From Flavobacteria bacterium RIFCSPLOWO2_12_FULL_35_11 (GTDB lineage Bacteria > Bacteroidota > Bacteroidia > Flavobacteriales > Flavobacteriaceae), in assembly GCA_001800975.1 (NCBI GenBank), contig MGWK01000067.1:1-64000 (forward strand): a stretch of DNA of 64,000 bases, given 5' to 3'. Positions 1 to 7,950 of this stretch are shown piece after piece. Under the pieces are notes generated by a model. It saw nothing but the letters and a program-made list of their open reading frames with translations, did not search any database and was not told the origin of the DNA. How positions within the stretch are numbered: the first letter of the stretch is position 1; every line of letters starts with the position of its first letter. Both the position numbers and the translations under genes were made by a program.

Positions 1-9
1 CAATAAATT

Positions 10-17
10 TATATTTG
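10..17 (+). promoter_or_regulatory. -7 promoter element of the first secreted-protein gene
   Basis: TATATTTG matches the Bacteroidota -7 consensus TAnnTTTG. It lies about 60 bases before the ATG at 80, which leaves a normal leader. The -33 box would fall at or beyond the window edge and cannot be judged. Confidence 0.4.
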
Positions 18-79
18 ACAGACCAATAAATAATATTAAAATTCAAATAATTTAATTACACCCAACGGGTTTTATTACT

Positions 80-1828
80 ATGAATACACTAAGAATTAAA
101 CAGTTACTAACTATTCTGTTTGTATTAAGTTTGATGCAAACCCAAGCTCAAACCAATAAAACAAAAAACCAAAGTCGGCAAAACCAAAGCACAACAGTTA
201 CTGAAAAGGTAAATAACATCAATGGCGGTATGCCTAACCGGATTTCTATGAATGTTACCGTTCCAAAACAAACGCAGGGCGCAACATTTGGTGAAAAAAT
301 GCAAGCAGGATTGGCAACAGCTAAAAAGACCCCTGAACAAGAAGCGTCACTTCGGGGTATTATTACCGGAAGTGTTACCTGGGATTTAGCAACTGCCAAA
401 AGGACAATAAAAGGAAGTTCAGTCGGCAATCTTGCCGGTGGCGCTGGCGGCGGTGCGACAGCAGCTTCGTACGCTTCTACCGGCATGGTGATAAACCCAA
501 GTACTCAAGGTGTCGTTTCAACAATTTTCGTCAGAGAAGCCGGAAGTGGTATGGCTACCGGAAAACGACAATATCAACCTGTTTTTTTTGAAGGACAGGA
601 AAATGTTTGCACAGATTGTATTGCGAAAGTAAGTACCAATCCATATTTTAAGGAAAATGCAAACGCAGGTGAAATGCCATCCCTTGAAAAAAATAAATTA
701 GCAAAAGGTGTTGATGAAGATTGTGATGGTGTTACAGGATTGACTGTTTCTTTGGTCAATGAGCAAACCGGTGCCGTGGTGGCCAGCGTAAAAACCGAAC
801 GCTGCGGTGATTTCTTTTTTGAAAATCTTCCAAAAGCTTCTTATGTTGTGAAATTTAGTGGGGAGTTTATTCCAAAAAAATCTTATGATATTGCCTTTGA
901 TAAAGAAGGAACCTATGATGTTGCAGGTGAATTGCTAAGCGCAAATAATCAGTGGACCATTAAAATTAATACAGGCCTTACAGAAAACCCAAATGGCGGA
1001 GAGAAAGTAAATGCTGGATTGCATGCTGCAGGCAGTGCAATTAGTCAAGGCGCCTCACTTTTAGGCGGCGCGCTTCCCGGAGGTGCTGTTATCTCTGCAG
1101 CAGTTTCCAGTTATTCACCCGGCGAACCAATTCCGGGGATTGATGTGAAGCTTGGGAAAGCTTCAACTGAACTGGATATCACTTCAAAAACAAATGAAAA
1201 AGGCCAATTTGAATTTACTGGGTTAACCGATGGATACTACACGTTAACATCAACCTTACATTTTTATATTGACAGTAGCATTCCTGTAACTATTTGGTTG
1301 TCTAAAAAAGGTTATGAATATTATAAAGCACAATCGGATTTAAACAAAACATCGGTTGAAACCCCAATTATAGAAACCCAAGAAAATGGGACAAAAAATA
1401 TAGAAAATGCAAAGGGTAAAAAGGGATTGAATGCCGTAAATGTGAAAATGAGCAAAGCCAATGCTGAAAAAATTAATCCTACTGCAATTGCCGCAGCGAC
1501 AGCCAGCACGCAAGATTTCAAAAAATTGATAAACGATTTAGAAAAATTATTAAATGAAGATAAACGTCAGTATTCAATTATTACGCCTCAAATTAATAAC
1601 GTTCGTAACCGAATCAATGAATTGGAAAGCAGTTTAAAAAATTTGGGACTATTGGGTAGAACGGCCGAAACAATATCAGATTTGGATGCCAAATTGAATT
1701 TAGTGAACACCGATGTTTCCGTGTTATTGGAAAATTTGGGCCAACTAGGAAATGATTATTCTTCTATTTCAAATGTGCTTAAAACCAAACATGATACCGC
1801 AAAAAATTCAGTGGGAAATATTCGTTAA
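80..1828 (+). CDS. Large secreted protein with two carboxypeptidase-regulatory/SdrD-B-like beta modules
   Basis: A 582-residue protein with a Sec signal peptide (hydrophobic residues 8-20, cleavage probably after the AQA near residue 24). A glycine/alanine-rich stretch lies near 115-130. Two modules around 215-280 and 350-410 look like the prealbumin-like beta sandwiches of SdrD-B or carboxypeptidase regulatory domains: each has a G-x-x-V-x-L strand, then a G-x-F-x-F strand, then a G-x-Y strand. The C-terminus (about 470-580) is rich in Leu, Asn and Lys and probably coiled coil. Such modules are usually stalks or carbohydrate-contacting domains in secreted proteins. No catalytic domain is visible. 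It ends about 55 bases before a palindromic terminator shared with tRNA-Lys. Function unknown; it could be an envelope or matrix protein. Confidence 0.75.
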   Translation: MNTLRIKQLLTILFVLSLMQTQAQTNKTKNQSRQNQSTTVTEKVNNINGGMPNRISMNVTVPKQTQGATFGEKMQAGLATAKKTPEQEASLRGIITGSVTWDLATAKRTIKGSSVGNLAGGAGGGATAASYASTGMVINPSTQGVVSTIFVREAGSGMATGKRQYQPVFFEGQENVCTDCIAKVSTNPYFKENANAGEMPSLEKNKLAKGVDEDCDGVTGLTVSLVNEQTGAVVASVKTERCGDFFFENLPKASYVVKFSGEFIPKKSYDIAFDKEGTYDVAGELLSANNQWTIKINTGLTENPNGGEKVNAGLHAAGSAISQGASLLGGALPGGAVISAAVSSYSPGEPIPGIDVKLGKASTELDITSKTNEKGQFEFTGLTDGYYTLTSTLHFYIDSSIPVTIWLSKKGYEYYKAQSDLNKTSVETPIIETQENGTKNIENAKGKKGLNAVNVKMSKANAEKINPTAIAAATASTQDFKKLINDLEKLLNEDKRQYSIITPQINNVRNRINELESSLKNLGLLGRTAETISDLDAKLNLVNTDVSVLLENLGQLGNDYSSISNVLKTKHDTAKNSVGNIR

Positions 1829-1883
1829 AAATCCAAGTTTATAAATTAATACAAAACCAGAATAGCAGAATAATATTCAAAAT

Positions 1884-1921
1884 AAAAAGGAGATTTAATT
1901 TTAAAATTAAATCTCCTTTTT
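1884..1921. terminator. Bidirectional palindromic terminator
   Basis: A nearly perfect inverted repeat (arms AAAAAGGAGATTTAAT / ATTAAATCTCCTTTTT) lies between the convergent secreted-protein gene and tRNA-Lys. Each strand ends in a run of five T, so it can stop transcription from both sides. Confidence 0.8.
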
Positions 1922-1924
1922 ATG

Positions 1925-1997
1925 TCGGCCCCGTGGGTTTCGAACCCACGACCTACTGATTAAGAGTCAGTTGCTCTACCAACTGAGCTAGAGGCCG
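1925..1997 (-). tRNA. tRNA-Lys(CTT)
   Basis: A 73-nt cloverleaf on the minus strand: acceptor CGGCCTC/GGGGCCG, D arm GCTC/GAGC, anticodon stem ACTGA/TCAGT with loop CTCTTAA (anticodon CTT), T arm GTGGG/CCCAC with loop TTCGAAA, discriminator A. No CCA is encoded, as expected in this phylum. Confidence 0.95.
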
Positions 1998-2028
1998 AAT
2001 TATCTCAGTAAATTTAATGATAAATATA

Positions 2029-2559
2029 TTATTCTATGACAATTTTATCGATAACTAGTTCAAAATTTTCATTCACTTTATTTCCAATCATAAACCCTAC
2101 TTCTTCCATTTCTTCCGCAGGGAAATTAGGCATATTTAATTTTCTTCCCCTAAAAGTTGGTTCAAGCGCAGAAAGTATCATTTCAATAGTTTGCCATTCT
2201 CCGGTAGTTTCAAAATAAAAATATAGGCCTGCTGATCTTCTTTATTTGTCTTCGCCCAAAATTGATAGCGCTTTCCGTCGCCTTTCAAATGTATCAATAC
2301 TTTTTTGTAATCAGCTATTTTCTTTCGCTTAAAACGATGTCTTAAAGACGCAAAACCTCCGTTATTTTCCAAGGAAACTGTTCCTTTAAAAATAACCGTG
2401 ACCTTCCTCATTTAAATAAAATTTACTGCTGGAACGGCCGCCCATCACTGCATCGTTCACAATTTTCCAATCGGAAATATCACTTTTTTTAAAATCAAAA
2501 ATTACCATACTGCTGCTTATTACCAATGAAACCATAAAAATTGAACGCGTTAAATTCAT
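2029..2559 (-). pseudogene. CIA30 (complex I intermediate-associated protein 30) family gene with two compensating frameshifts
   Basis: Read in three segments, the minus strand gives a full-length CIA30-family protein of about 176 residues. It starts at the ATG at 2559 (MNLTRSIF), continues through the DAVMGGRSSSKFYLNEEG stretch, switches frame in a T5 run near 2392 (+1), continues through GTVSLENNGGFASLRHRF and KGDGKRYQFWAK, and switches back at another T5 run near 2213 (-1). It ends in FRGRKLNMPNFPAEEMEE and a stop at 2029. The two shifts cancel. The start overlaps the tspO stop as ATGA. CIA30 proteins have a jelly-roll fold related to carbohydrate-binding modules; the bacterial role is unclear. 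Either the gene is broken or the assembly has homopolymer errors. The 77-residue open frame at 2178-2411 is only the middle segment. Confidence 0.75.
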
Positions 2560-3045
2560 TGTTGCTGAAATTCATTTGAAAATTTAGTTGTTAGATAAAC
2601 ATAGGCATTCAAAGAGCCCGCCACAATGAGCCAAATAAAATAAGGCAGCATTAACCAAGTTTTTTGTTTCATTAAATTTCTGAACTTCAGCAAAAAATAA
2701 CCTACTAAAAGGGTTAATAGCACTATCACCAACAATCCCACTAAAACCAAATGCTGATTAAAAAAGACGTAATTCCACGAAGTATTTAAAATGAATTGCA
2801 CAAAAAACAGCAACCATATGTTGGCGGTGGATTTTGCCTGAATTAAATAAGCCATATAAATCGAAAAAGCGATCATTATGGTGGTCCAAGCCACGCCAAA
2901 AAACCAACCCGGCGGTGTCCAAGGCGCTTTGTTGAGTGCGGTATACCAACTGTCTTGCGGTCCGTTGTTCATCAACAAAATACCAATTCCCAAGGCGCCA
3001 AAATTAAGCACTAATAAAAACAAACAACCAAAGCGCTTTTTTCAT
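2556..3045 (-). CDS. tspO: TspO/MBR family membrane protein, frameshift near the start
   Basis: A five-helix tryptophan-rich sensory protein. Family marks are WYTALNKAPWTPPGWFFGVAW, the N-x-x-W-N-Y-V-F-F segment and the C-terminal W-x-x-V-A-G-S-L-N-A-Y motif. TspO proteins bind porphyrins and related ligands and are linked to oxidative stress. The uninterrupted frame begins only at a TTG (3023). The natural start is probably the ATG at 3045 (MKKALWLFVF), which overlaps the gpx stop as TAATG. It leaves frame by one missing base in a T5 run near 3016-3020, after which LLVLNFGALG continues normally. The C-terminal stop overlaps the CIA30 start. The assembled sequence would not give the coupled product unless the indel is an error. 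Confidence 0.8.
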
Positions 3046-3602
3046 TAGAGTTGTTTTGTGATTTTAGAACTCATAGGATTTGTTAAAGAAAAGTAATAAT
3101 CAATTAAATTACCTTGCTCATCAATCAAATATTTTTGGAAATTCCATTTAACCGAACTGCTTTTAACACCGTTCAATTCCTTTTTTGTAAGCCATTGGTA
3201 TAATGGATGTTGATTATCCCCTTTTACGTCAACTTTCTCAGTCATTATAAAGGTAACACCATAATTTACCTGGCAAAACGATTGAATTTCTTGCGAATTT
3301 CCGGGTTCTTGTCCTCCAAACTGATTACAAGGAACGCCAATAATGACCAATTTATCCTGATAATTTTCGTGTAATTTCTGCAAATCGGTAAATTGTTTTG
3401 TAAATCCGCATTCTGACGCTGTATTTACAATCAGTATTTTTTTTCCTTTAAATGTTGATAAATCTATTTTTTCACCCGTTAAACCGGTGATGGAAATATC
3501 ATAAATAGATGGTTTAGCATTCATACTTTTTAAATTGGGTGTTGTTAAAAATGTTGCGAAAAACAAACTAAATACAGTGGTTACAATTGCTACTGCTTTC
3601 AT
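3045..3602 (-). CDS. Glutathione peroxidase-family thiol peroxidase
   Basis: A 185-residue GSH-peroxidase fold. The peroxidatic cysteine lies in NTASECGFTKQ (Cys in place of selenocysteine). The second signature PCNQFGGQEPG carries the Gln, and KWNFQKYLID carries the Trp and Asn of the catalytic tetrad. FCQVNYGVTF holds a further cysteine. The N-terminal hydrophobic stretch (about residues 3-22) looks like a signal peptide, so the enzyme is probably exported; MNAKPSIYD is a possible internal cytosolic start. It reduces peroxides, usually with thioredoxin in bacteria. It lies 3 bases after a 73-residue gene and overlaps tspO as TAATG, so the four genes form one operon, plausibly for oxidative stress. 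Confidence 0.88.
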   Translation of the reverse strand: MKAVAIVTTVFSLFFATFLTTPNLKSMNAKPSIYDISITGLTGEKIDLSTFKGKKILIVNTASECGFTKQFTDLQKLHENYQDKLVIIGVPCNQFGGQEPGNSQEIQSFCQVNYGVTFIMTEKVDVKGDNQHPLYQWLTKKELNGVKSSSVKWNFQKYLIDEQGNLIDYYFSLTNPMSSKITKQL

Positions 3603-3605
3603 TTA

Positions 3606-3827
3606 TTAAATTGTTAATCGCAGGTTTAATCGTTTTTCGATTTTCTGTTTGATCACCGTCAACCTTTTCATCAAATCCATTAATTCTGGATTTTTAGTTG
3701 TCTTATAAACTTCATTTAAACTTAAAATTAACGATTTCACTTCTCTTGAAGCCAAAATACGCTCATTTGTTGTCTTTAATATCATTTTACGTTGCTCAAA
3801 TTCTAATGCATTTTGTACTAATTCCAT
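3606..3827 (-). CDS. Small hypothetical protein, first gene of the gpx-tspO operon
   Basis: 73 residues, strongly charged, predicted all-helical (R-K-M-I-L-K-T-T-N-E-R-I-L-A, then a coiled-coil-like tail rich in Lys and Leu). No signal peptide and no family recognised. It stops 3 bases before the glutathione peroxidase start, so the two are almost certainly cotranscribed. It may be a small regulatory or structural protein; function not assigned. Confidence 0.55.
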   Translation of the reverse strand: MELVQNALEFEQRKMILKTTNERILASREVKSLILSLNEVYKTTKNPELMDLMKRLTVIKQKIEKRLNLRLTI

Positions 3828-4211
3828 ATGTTTTTATTTTAAATAATGTTGTAATTGACTGATTTTTGAAGGTTTTTTAAGAATATCAATTTGAATATTA
3901 AAAACTATTTGCCCATTTAAAATGACTATTCTTAATCGCTCCACAATAAAATTAAACTTTTATGTTTAACTTTTAAAGTGTAAATTTAAACAATATGAGT
4001 AATTGTATTGAATTTTTATGATCTTAAATACTTATAGTTAAATAAGCATAATATATACTGAGATAAAAAATTGCAAATTATTGCTCATCAAGTTTTTAGG
4101 AACGATTTAAAACACCCATTATATCAAAATTATACGCCTAATTGTTTTTCTGGTAATTTTCTAGGCAAGAAATAAAGATTGGCTTTAACAAAAAAAATCA
4201 AGATTTTTTTC
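3828..4211. other. AT-rich intergenic region upstream of the gpx operon
   Basis: About 380 bases of very AT-rich sequence between the start of the 73-residue gene and the terminator of the GIY-YIG gene. It must hold the promoter of the leftward gpx operon, but no convincing -33/-7 pair or operator was identified. No coding potential seen. Confidence 0.4.
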
Positions 4212-4244
4212 AAAAAAAAGAGAACCTATTTCTAAGTTCTCTTT
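4212..4244 (-). terminator. Rho-independent terminator of the GIY-YIG gene
   Basis: Stem AAAGAGAAC/GTTCTCTTT with a loop of about 10 bases, followed on the minus strand by a run of T. It lies about 40 bases past the stop of the GIY-YIG gene. Confidence 0.75.
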
Positions 4245-4257
4245 GTAGTAATCTTGT

Positions 4258-4275
4258 AACTGGCGGATATGAGCC
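4258..4275. repeat. Left copy of an 18-bp direct repeat flanking the GIY-YIG/tRNA-fMet unit
   Basis: The 18 bases AACTGGCGGATATGAGCC occur here and again at 4703-4720. The last bases match the tRNA-fMet anticodon-arm sequence read on the plus strand. This copy overlaps the region just after the GIY-YIG stop. Confidence 0.8.
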
Positions 4276-4282
4276 AAACTGA

Positions 4283-4534
4283 TTATTTCAAAACAACATT
4301 TCTGATAAATTCCCTTCCCCGAAAACTTTTCAATTCCTTTTCTCGAAGCATTGCGTCCTTTTTTGTAACAAAAACATCAATATAAACTACCTCCCAAGGT
4401 CTGTATTTGGAAGTATATCCCTTTCCTAATTTATTATGCGAAGAAAATCGTACAATTAAATTTGAGGTAAAACCAACATAAATCTTATTGTATGCTTTTG
4501 AAAATAAAACATAAGTGATAAATTCTGAATCCAT
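4283..4534 (-). CDS. GIY-YIG nuclease family protein (UvrC/URI type)
   Basis: An 83-residue single-domain GIY-YIG protein. The motif is present as T-Y-V-L ... K-I-Y-V-G-F-T, followed by the conserved R of LIVRFSSHN and the E of MLREKELKSFRGREF, both expected in the active site. This is the usual length for the small URI-type family. In Bacteroidota such genes are often found beside rRNA or tRNA genes. Here the start lies 16 bases beyond the tRNA-fMet terminator, and the gene plus tRNA is flanked by 18-bp direct repeats. It may act as a small mobile or homing nuclease; that role is inferred from context. Confidence 0.85.
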   Translation of the reverse strand: MDSEFITYVLFSKAYNKIYVGFTSNLIVRFSSHNKLGKGYTSKYRPWEVVYIDVFVTKKDAMLREKELKSFRGREFIRNVVLK

Positions 4535-4550
4535 AGCGTTAAAAATGAAA

Positions 4551-4572
4551 AAAGCCCAGTAAAACTGGGCTT
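4551..4572 (-). terminator. Terminator of tRNA-fMet
   Basis: Stem AAAGCCCAG/CTGGGCTTT with loop TAAA, followed on the minus strand by a T run. It sits directly after the tRNA 3' end and before the GIY-YIG start. Confidence 0.85.
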
Positions 4573-4576
4573 TCTA

Positions 4577-4650
<74 letters not shown>

Positions 4651-4702
4651 ATATATTTTTATAAATTCATTATTTCATTTTCAACTCGAACCTGCGTCCG
4701 CC

Positions 4703-4720
4703 AACTGGCGGATATGAGCC
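4703..4720. repeat. Right copy of the 18-bp direct repeat
   Basis: Same 18 bases as 4258-4275. Together with the preceding TCCGCC it also forms a perfect small palindrome (TCCGCCAACTGGCGGA, 4697-4712). It runs directly into a copy of the tRNA-fMet 5' half. Confidence 0.8.
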
Positions 4721-4749
4721 CGACGAGCTACCTGCTGCTCTACCCCGCG
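4713..4749 (-). pseudogene. Partial copy (5' half) of tRNA-fMet
   Basis: Thirty-seven bases equal to positions 1-37 of a canonical initiator tRNA (acceptor strand, D arm, anticodon stem 5' side and CTCATA). After that it runs into the TCCGCC palindrome instead of the CCCGA strand. A degenerate T-arm-like stretch (CGCAGGTTCGAGTTG on the minus strand) follows. It cannot form a cloverleaf. It lies about 60 bases upstream of the complete tRNA on the same strand, a sign of duplication or of insertion into an ancestral tRNA gene. Confidence 0.85.
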
Positions 4750-4819
4750 ATTTGGATTGCAAAGATACATCTTTTTTTAAAAAACCAATAAGTTTTTTAA
4801 AATTAAAATTTTTTAAGGT

Positions 4820-4827
4820 TACCTTTG
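4820..4827 (+). promoter_or_regulatory. -7 promoter element of era
   Basis: TACCTTTG fits TAnnTTTG. It lies 18 bases before the ATG at 4845 and rules out an earlier in-frame start at 4752, which would be upstream of the transcription start. Confidence 0.6.
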
Positions 4828-4844
4828 CATTTTATATCTTGAAA

Positions 4845-5726
4845 ATGAAGCACAAAGCAGGTTTTGTAAATATTATTGGGAATCCTAATGTGGGTAAATC
4901 TACGTTAATGAATGCCTTTGTAGGTGAAAAATTATCAATTATCACCTCAAAAGCGCAAACAACGCGCCACAGAATTTTAGGAATTGTAAATGGAGAAGAT
5001 TTTCAAATCCTGTTTTCAGATACACCAGGAATCATTAAACCCGCCTATGAGCTGCAAGCTTCCATGATGGATTTCGTGAAATCGGCTTTTGAAGATGCCG
5101 ATGTGCTAATTTATATGGTTGAAATTGGCGAAAAGGAATTAAAAGACGAAGTTTTTTTCGAAAAAATTAAAAAAACTGAGATTCCTGTACTCTTATTAAT
5201 CAACAAAATTGACAAATCCACACAGGAAGAAGTGGAAGAAAAAGTGATTTACTGGAAAGAAAAAGTGCCCAATGCCGAAGTTTATGTGATTTCCGCTTTG
5301 GAAAAGTTTAATGTTGACGGGCTTTTTGAACGTATTATTGAATTATTGCCTGAATCTCCTGCTTTTTACCCAAAAGATCAGCTGACTGACAAACCGGAGC
5401 GCTTTTTTATCAATGAAGCCATTCGTGAAAAAATATTGATGCACTACAAAAAGGAAATTCCCTATTCGGTAGAAGTGGAAACCGAAGAATTTATTGAAAG
5501 TGATAAAATTATTAGAATCCGCTCTGTAATTATGGTAGAGCGCGAAACCCAAAAAGGAATTATCATCGGTCATAAAGGCGCTGCCCTAAAACGTGTTGGT
5601 GTTGAGGCCCGAAAAGATTTAGAAAAATTCTTCGACAAACAAATTCATCTGGAATTGTACGTAAAAGTGAATAAAGACTGGAGAAGTGACAAACGCCAGC
5701 TTAGACGATTTGGGTATACTGATTAG
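4845..5726 (+). CDS. era: GTPase Era (30S ribosomal subunit maturation)
   Basis: 293 residues, the usual Era length. GTPase motifs are G1 GNPNVGKST, G3 DTPG and G4 NKID. The C-terminal KH domain carries GHKGAALKRVGVEARKDLE, the RNA-binding loop that recognises the 3' end of 16S rRNA. Era checks late assembly of the 30S subunit. The start at 4845 (MKHKAGFVNIIG) was chosen over an in-frame ATG at 4752: the extra 31 residues are low-complexity and the promoter element at 4820 lies between the two. der, a second ribosome-assembly GTPase, lies 0.7 kb downstream. Confidence 0.97.
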   Translation: MKHKAGFVNIIGNPNVGKSTLMNAFVGEKLSIITSKAQTTRHRILGIVNGEDFQILFSDTPGIIKPAYELQASMMDFVKSAFEDADVLIYMVEIGEKELKDEVFFEKIKKTEIPVLLLINKIDKSTQEEVEEKVIYWKEKVPNAEVYVISALEKFNVDGLFERIIELLPESPAFYPKDQLTDKPERFFINEAIREKILMHYKKEIPYSVEVETEEFIESDKIIRIRSVIMVERETQKGIIIGHKGAALKRVGVEARKDLEKFFDKQIHLELYVKVNKDWRSDKRQLRRFGYTD

Positions 5727-5742
5727 TTGTTCCTATCCCCAG

Positions 5743-5761
5743 CCCTTTCCAAAGGAAAGGG
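5743..5761. repeat. Short palindromic dispersed repeat / possible terminator
   Basis: CCCTTTCC-AAA-GGAAAGGG hairpin just after the era stop, between convergent genes. No long T tract follows. This palindrome resembles a short intergenic repeat often seen in Bacteroidota genomes. Confidence 0.5.
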
Positions 5762-5816
5762 AGTTTGATTTAGCATTAAATAATTCTTTGGCTCTTTACA
5801 ACTTTTCCTTTAGCCT

Positions 5817-6329
5817 TTAAACTTCAGTGCTTTCCAAAGTTTTAATCATAAACCCATGAAGTTCATCCATTTGTTTGTGGCCTCTTTTTTTCCCTAAACT
5901 GCCCAAAAAATACATAATTACCCATAAAACAGGTAAAGCCACCGTTACTATTAAAGAGGTGGTATAATCGCTTTTTAAACTCCATTTCACATAGGCTATT
6001 ATTGAAAACCCTATAAAAGCAACAGCCATGGCAAAATGGATAAACATAAAAAATGTCCAAACTTGCGGTTTTGGCCCGAATAAACCTTTAACAATACTTC
6101 TGTTTTTATCAATTTGCTCAATTTCAATGTTTAATTGCGGTGACCAAAAATGATTTTCTTCCGCAGGAATATCAATAACAATGTGTCCGTCAATAACTTT
6201 AACGCAATAATTATAGTCTGCATTTTTTACATTGCTTTGAAATTTTGCAATCAGTTTTTGCTGACTTTCCTCAAAATTCATTTTAAATCGGGGACGTAAA
6301 TGGATATCGCTGTTTTTTTCTTCAAGCAT
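5817..6329 (-). CDS. Hypothetical membrane protein with two TM helices
   Basis: 170 residues. A soluble N-terminal half (1-85; a beta-rich stretch with IDGHIVIDIP) is followed by two hydrophobic helices around 93-113 and 125-143 and a short basic cytoplasmic tail. No catalytic motif and no recognised family. It lies alone between era and der on the opposite strand, transcribed towards era. Probably a conserved Flavobacteriia membrane protein; function unknown. Confidence 0.7.
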   Translation of the reverse strand: MLEEKNSDIHLRPRFKMNFEESQQKLIAKFQSNVKNADYNYCVKVIDGHIVIDIPAEENHFWSPQLNIEIEQIDKNRSIVKGLFGPKPQVWTFFMFIHFAMAVAFIGFSIIAYVKWSLKSDYTTSLIVTVALPVLWVIMYFLGSLGKKRGHKQMDELHGFMIKTLESTEV

Positions 6330-6423
6330 AATTGATTCATTTTTTCAGGATCGAAATATACTGTTTTTTATTACATGTCTAATTTAGAATTGATAACACC
6401 TAAATTTTCAAAATAAAAAAGCG

Positions 6424-6431
6424 TAATTTTG
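6424..6431 (+). promoter_or_regulatory. -7 promoter element of der
   Basis: TAATTTTG fits TAnnTTTG, 18 bases before the ATG at 6450. It overlaps the TTG at 6429, which therefore cannot be the translation start. Confidence 0.6.
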
Positions 6432-6449
6432 CAAAAAATTAAAAAACAC

Positions 6450-7754
6450 ATGAGTAATATTGTAGCCATTGTAGGAAGGCCTAATGTTGGAAAATCAACA
6501 TTGTTTAATCGTTTGGTAAAACGAAGAGACGCCATTGTTGATTCGGTAAGTGGTGTTACGCGTGACAGACATTACGGAAAAAGTGATTGGAACGGAAAAG
6601 AGTTTTCGGTAATTGATACAGGTGGATATGCCATAGGCTCAGGTGATATTTTTGAAGAAGAAATTAGAAAACAGGTGCAGCTGGCCATTGATGAAGCTGA
6701 TTATATCATATTTGTTGTTGATGTTGAAGAAGGAATTACGCCGATGGATGTTGCCGTTGCAAGCATGCTTCGCAAAATTAAAAAACCCATTTTTATGGCC
6801 ATTAACAAAGTTGACAATTCTATGCGGGAAGCCGATGCCGTAGAATTTTACAACCTTGGATTGGGTGGGGAATATTTCACGCTTTCCTCAATTAATGGAA
6901 GCGGCACCGGTGAACTTTTAGATGCATTGGTTGCCGAAATGGACGAAAATGTTGAAGAGGAACATGAATTGCCTCGATTTGCAGTTGTTGGAAGGCCAAA
7001 TGCAGGAAAATCCTCTTTCATAAATGCATTGATTGGAGAAGAAAGAAATATTGTTACCGACATTGCAGGCACAACACGCGATACGGTTGACACAAAATAC
7101 AATCGTTTTGGATTTGAATTTAATTTGGTGGATACAGCCGGAATCAGAAAAAAATCGAAAGTTAAAGAAGATTTAGAGTTTTATTCTGTGATGCGTGCCG
7201 TAAAAGCCATTGAAGAATGTGATGTTGCCATTTTGGTGGTTGATGCCACACGTGAATTTGAAGGACAAGATGAGAACATTTTTTGGCTTGCAGAAAAAAA
7301 CAGAAAAGGAATAGTAATCTTGGTAAATAAATGGGATCTTATTGAAAAAGAAACCAATACCATGAAAGATTATGAAGCCAAAATAAGAGAAGAAATTGCG
7401 CCATTTACTGATGTGCCAATCATTTTTATCAGTGCTTTAACCAAACAACGTGTTTTTAAAGCCATTGAAACTGCGGTTGAAGTTTTTGAAAACAGAAAAA
7501 AACGCATACCTACAAGTAAGTTGAATGAAGCGATGTTGGATATTTTTAAACAAAATCCGCCACCTGCCAACAAAGGGAAATACATTAAAGTGAAATATTG
7601 TATGCAATTGCCTACACCAACACCTCAATTTGTATTTTTCTGCAACCTGCCTCAATATGTTAAAGAGCCTTACAAACGTTTTATTGAAAACAAAATGCGT
7701 GAAATCTTTAACTTTACCGGAGTTCCTGTAGTTGTATATTTTAGGCAGAAGTAG
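6450..7754 (+). CDS. der: GTPase Der (EngA), 50S ribosome assembly
   Basis: 434 residues with two tandem GTPase domains: the first with [13 protein letters not shown] and NKVD, the second with [13 protein letters not shown] and NKWD. A C-terminal KH-like domain (about 350-434) contains the typical NPPP and [16 protein letters not shown] segments. This double-G architecture is unique to Der, which helps mature the 50S subunit. Start MSNIVAIVG was chosen over a TTG seven codons upstream that overlaps the promoter -7 box. Monocistronic in this context. Confidence 0.97.
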   Translation: MSNIVAIVGRPNVGKSTLFNRLVKRRDAIVDSVSGVTRDRHYGKSDWNGKEFSVIDTGGYAIGSGDIFEEEIRKQVQLAIDEADYIIFVVDVEEGITPMDVAVASMLRKIKKPIFMAINKVDNSMREADAVEFYNLGLGGEYFTLSSINGSGTGELLDALVAEMDENVEEEHELPRFAVVGRPNAGKSSFINALIGEERNIVTDIAGTTRDTVDTKYNRFGFEFNLVDTAGIRKKSKVKEDLEFYSVMRAVKAIEECDVAILVVDATREFEGQDENIFWLAEKNRKGIVILVNKWDLIEKETNTMKDYEAKIREEIAPFTDVPIIFISALTKQRVFKAIETAVEVFENRKKRIPTSKLNEAMLDIFKQNPPPANKGKYIKVKYCMQLPTPTPQFVFFCNLPQYVKEPYKRFIENKMREIFNFTGVPVVVYFRQK

Positions 7755-7765
7755 ACTTTTTAATT

Positions 7766-7797
7766 GGAAAGTAGAACGTCAGAAGACCGAAGTCAGA
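7766..7797. repeat. Dispersed AAGTC/GAAGACCGAAGTC repeat, single copy
   Basis: The stretch around GTCAGAAGACCGAAGTCAGA is the same unit found twice in tandem at 10388-10491, after cydB. The two stretches therefore flank the cydAB operon. Confidence 0.55.
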
Positions 7798-7950
7798 AAA
7801 GAGAATAGAGAAGAAAGAGACTTCATACAACTTATGACTGTAAGACCATTTAGACAGCAAGACTAAAAGAAAAAAATCTGTCATTTTAATCACCTAGTTT
7901 GTAAACAATAAACTGTAATTTTACTCTTTCCGAGTTCAAAAATTACATTT

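Noticed and set aside
4752-4844. Upstream extension of era
   Set aside because: A -7 element lies at 4820, the added 31 residues are low complexity, and Era begins at MKHKAGFVNIIG by family comparison.
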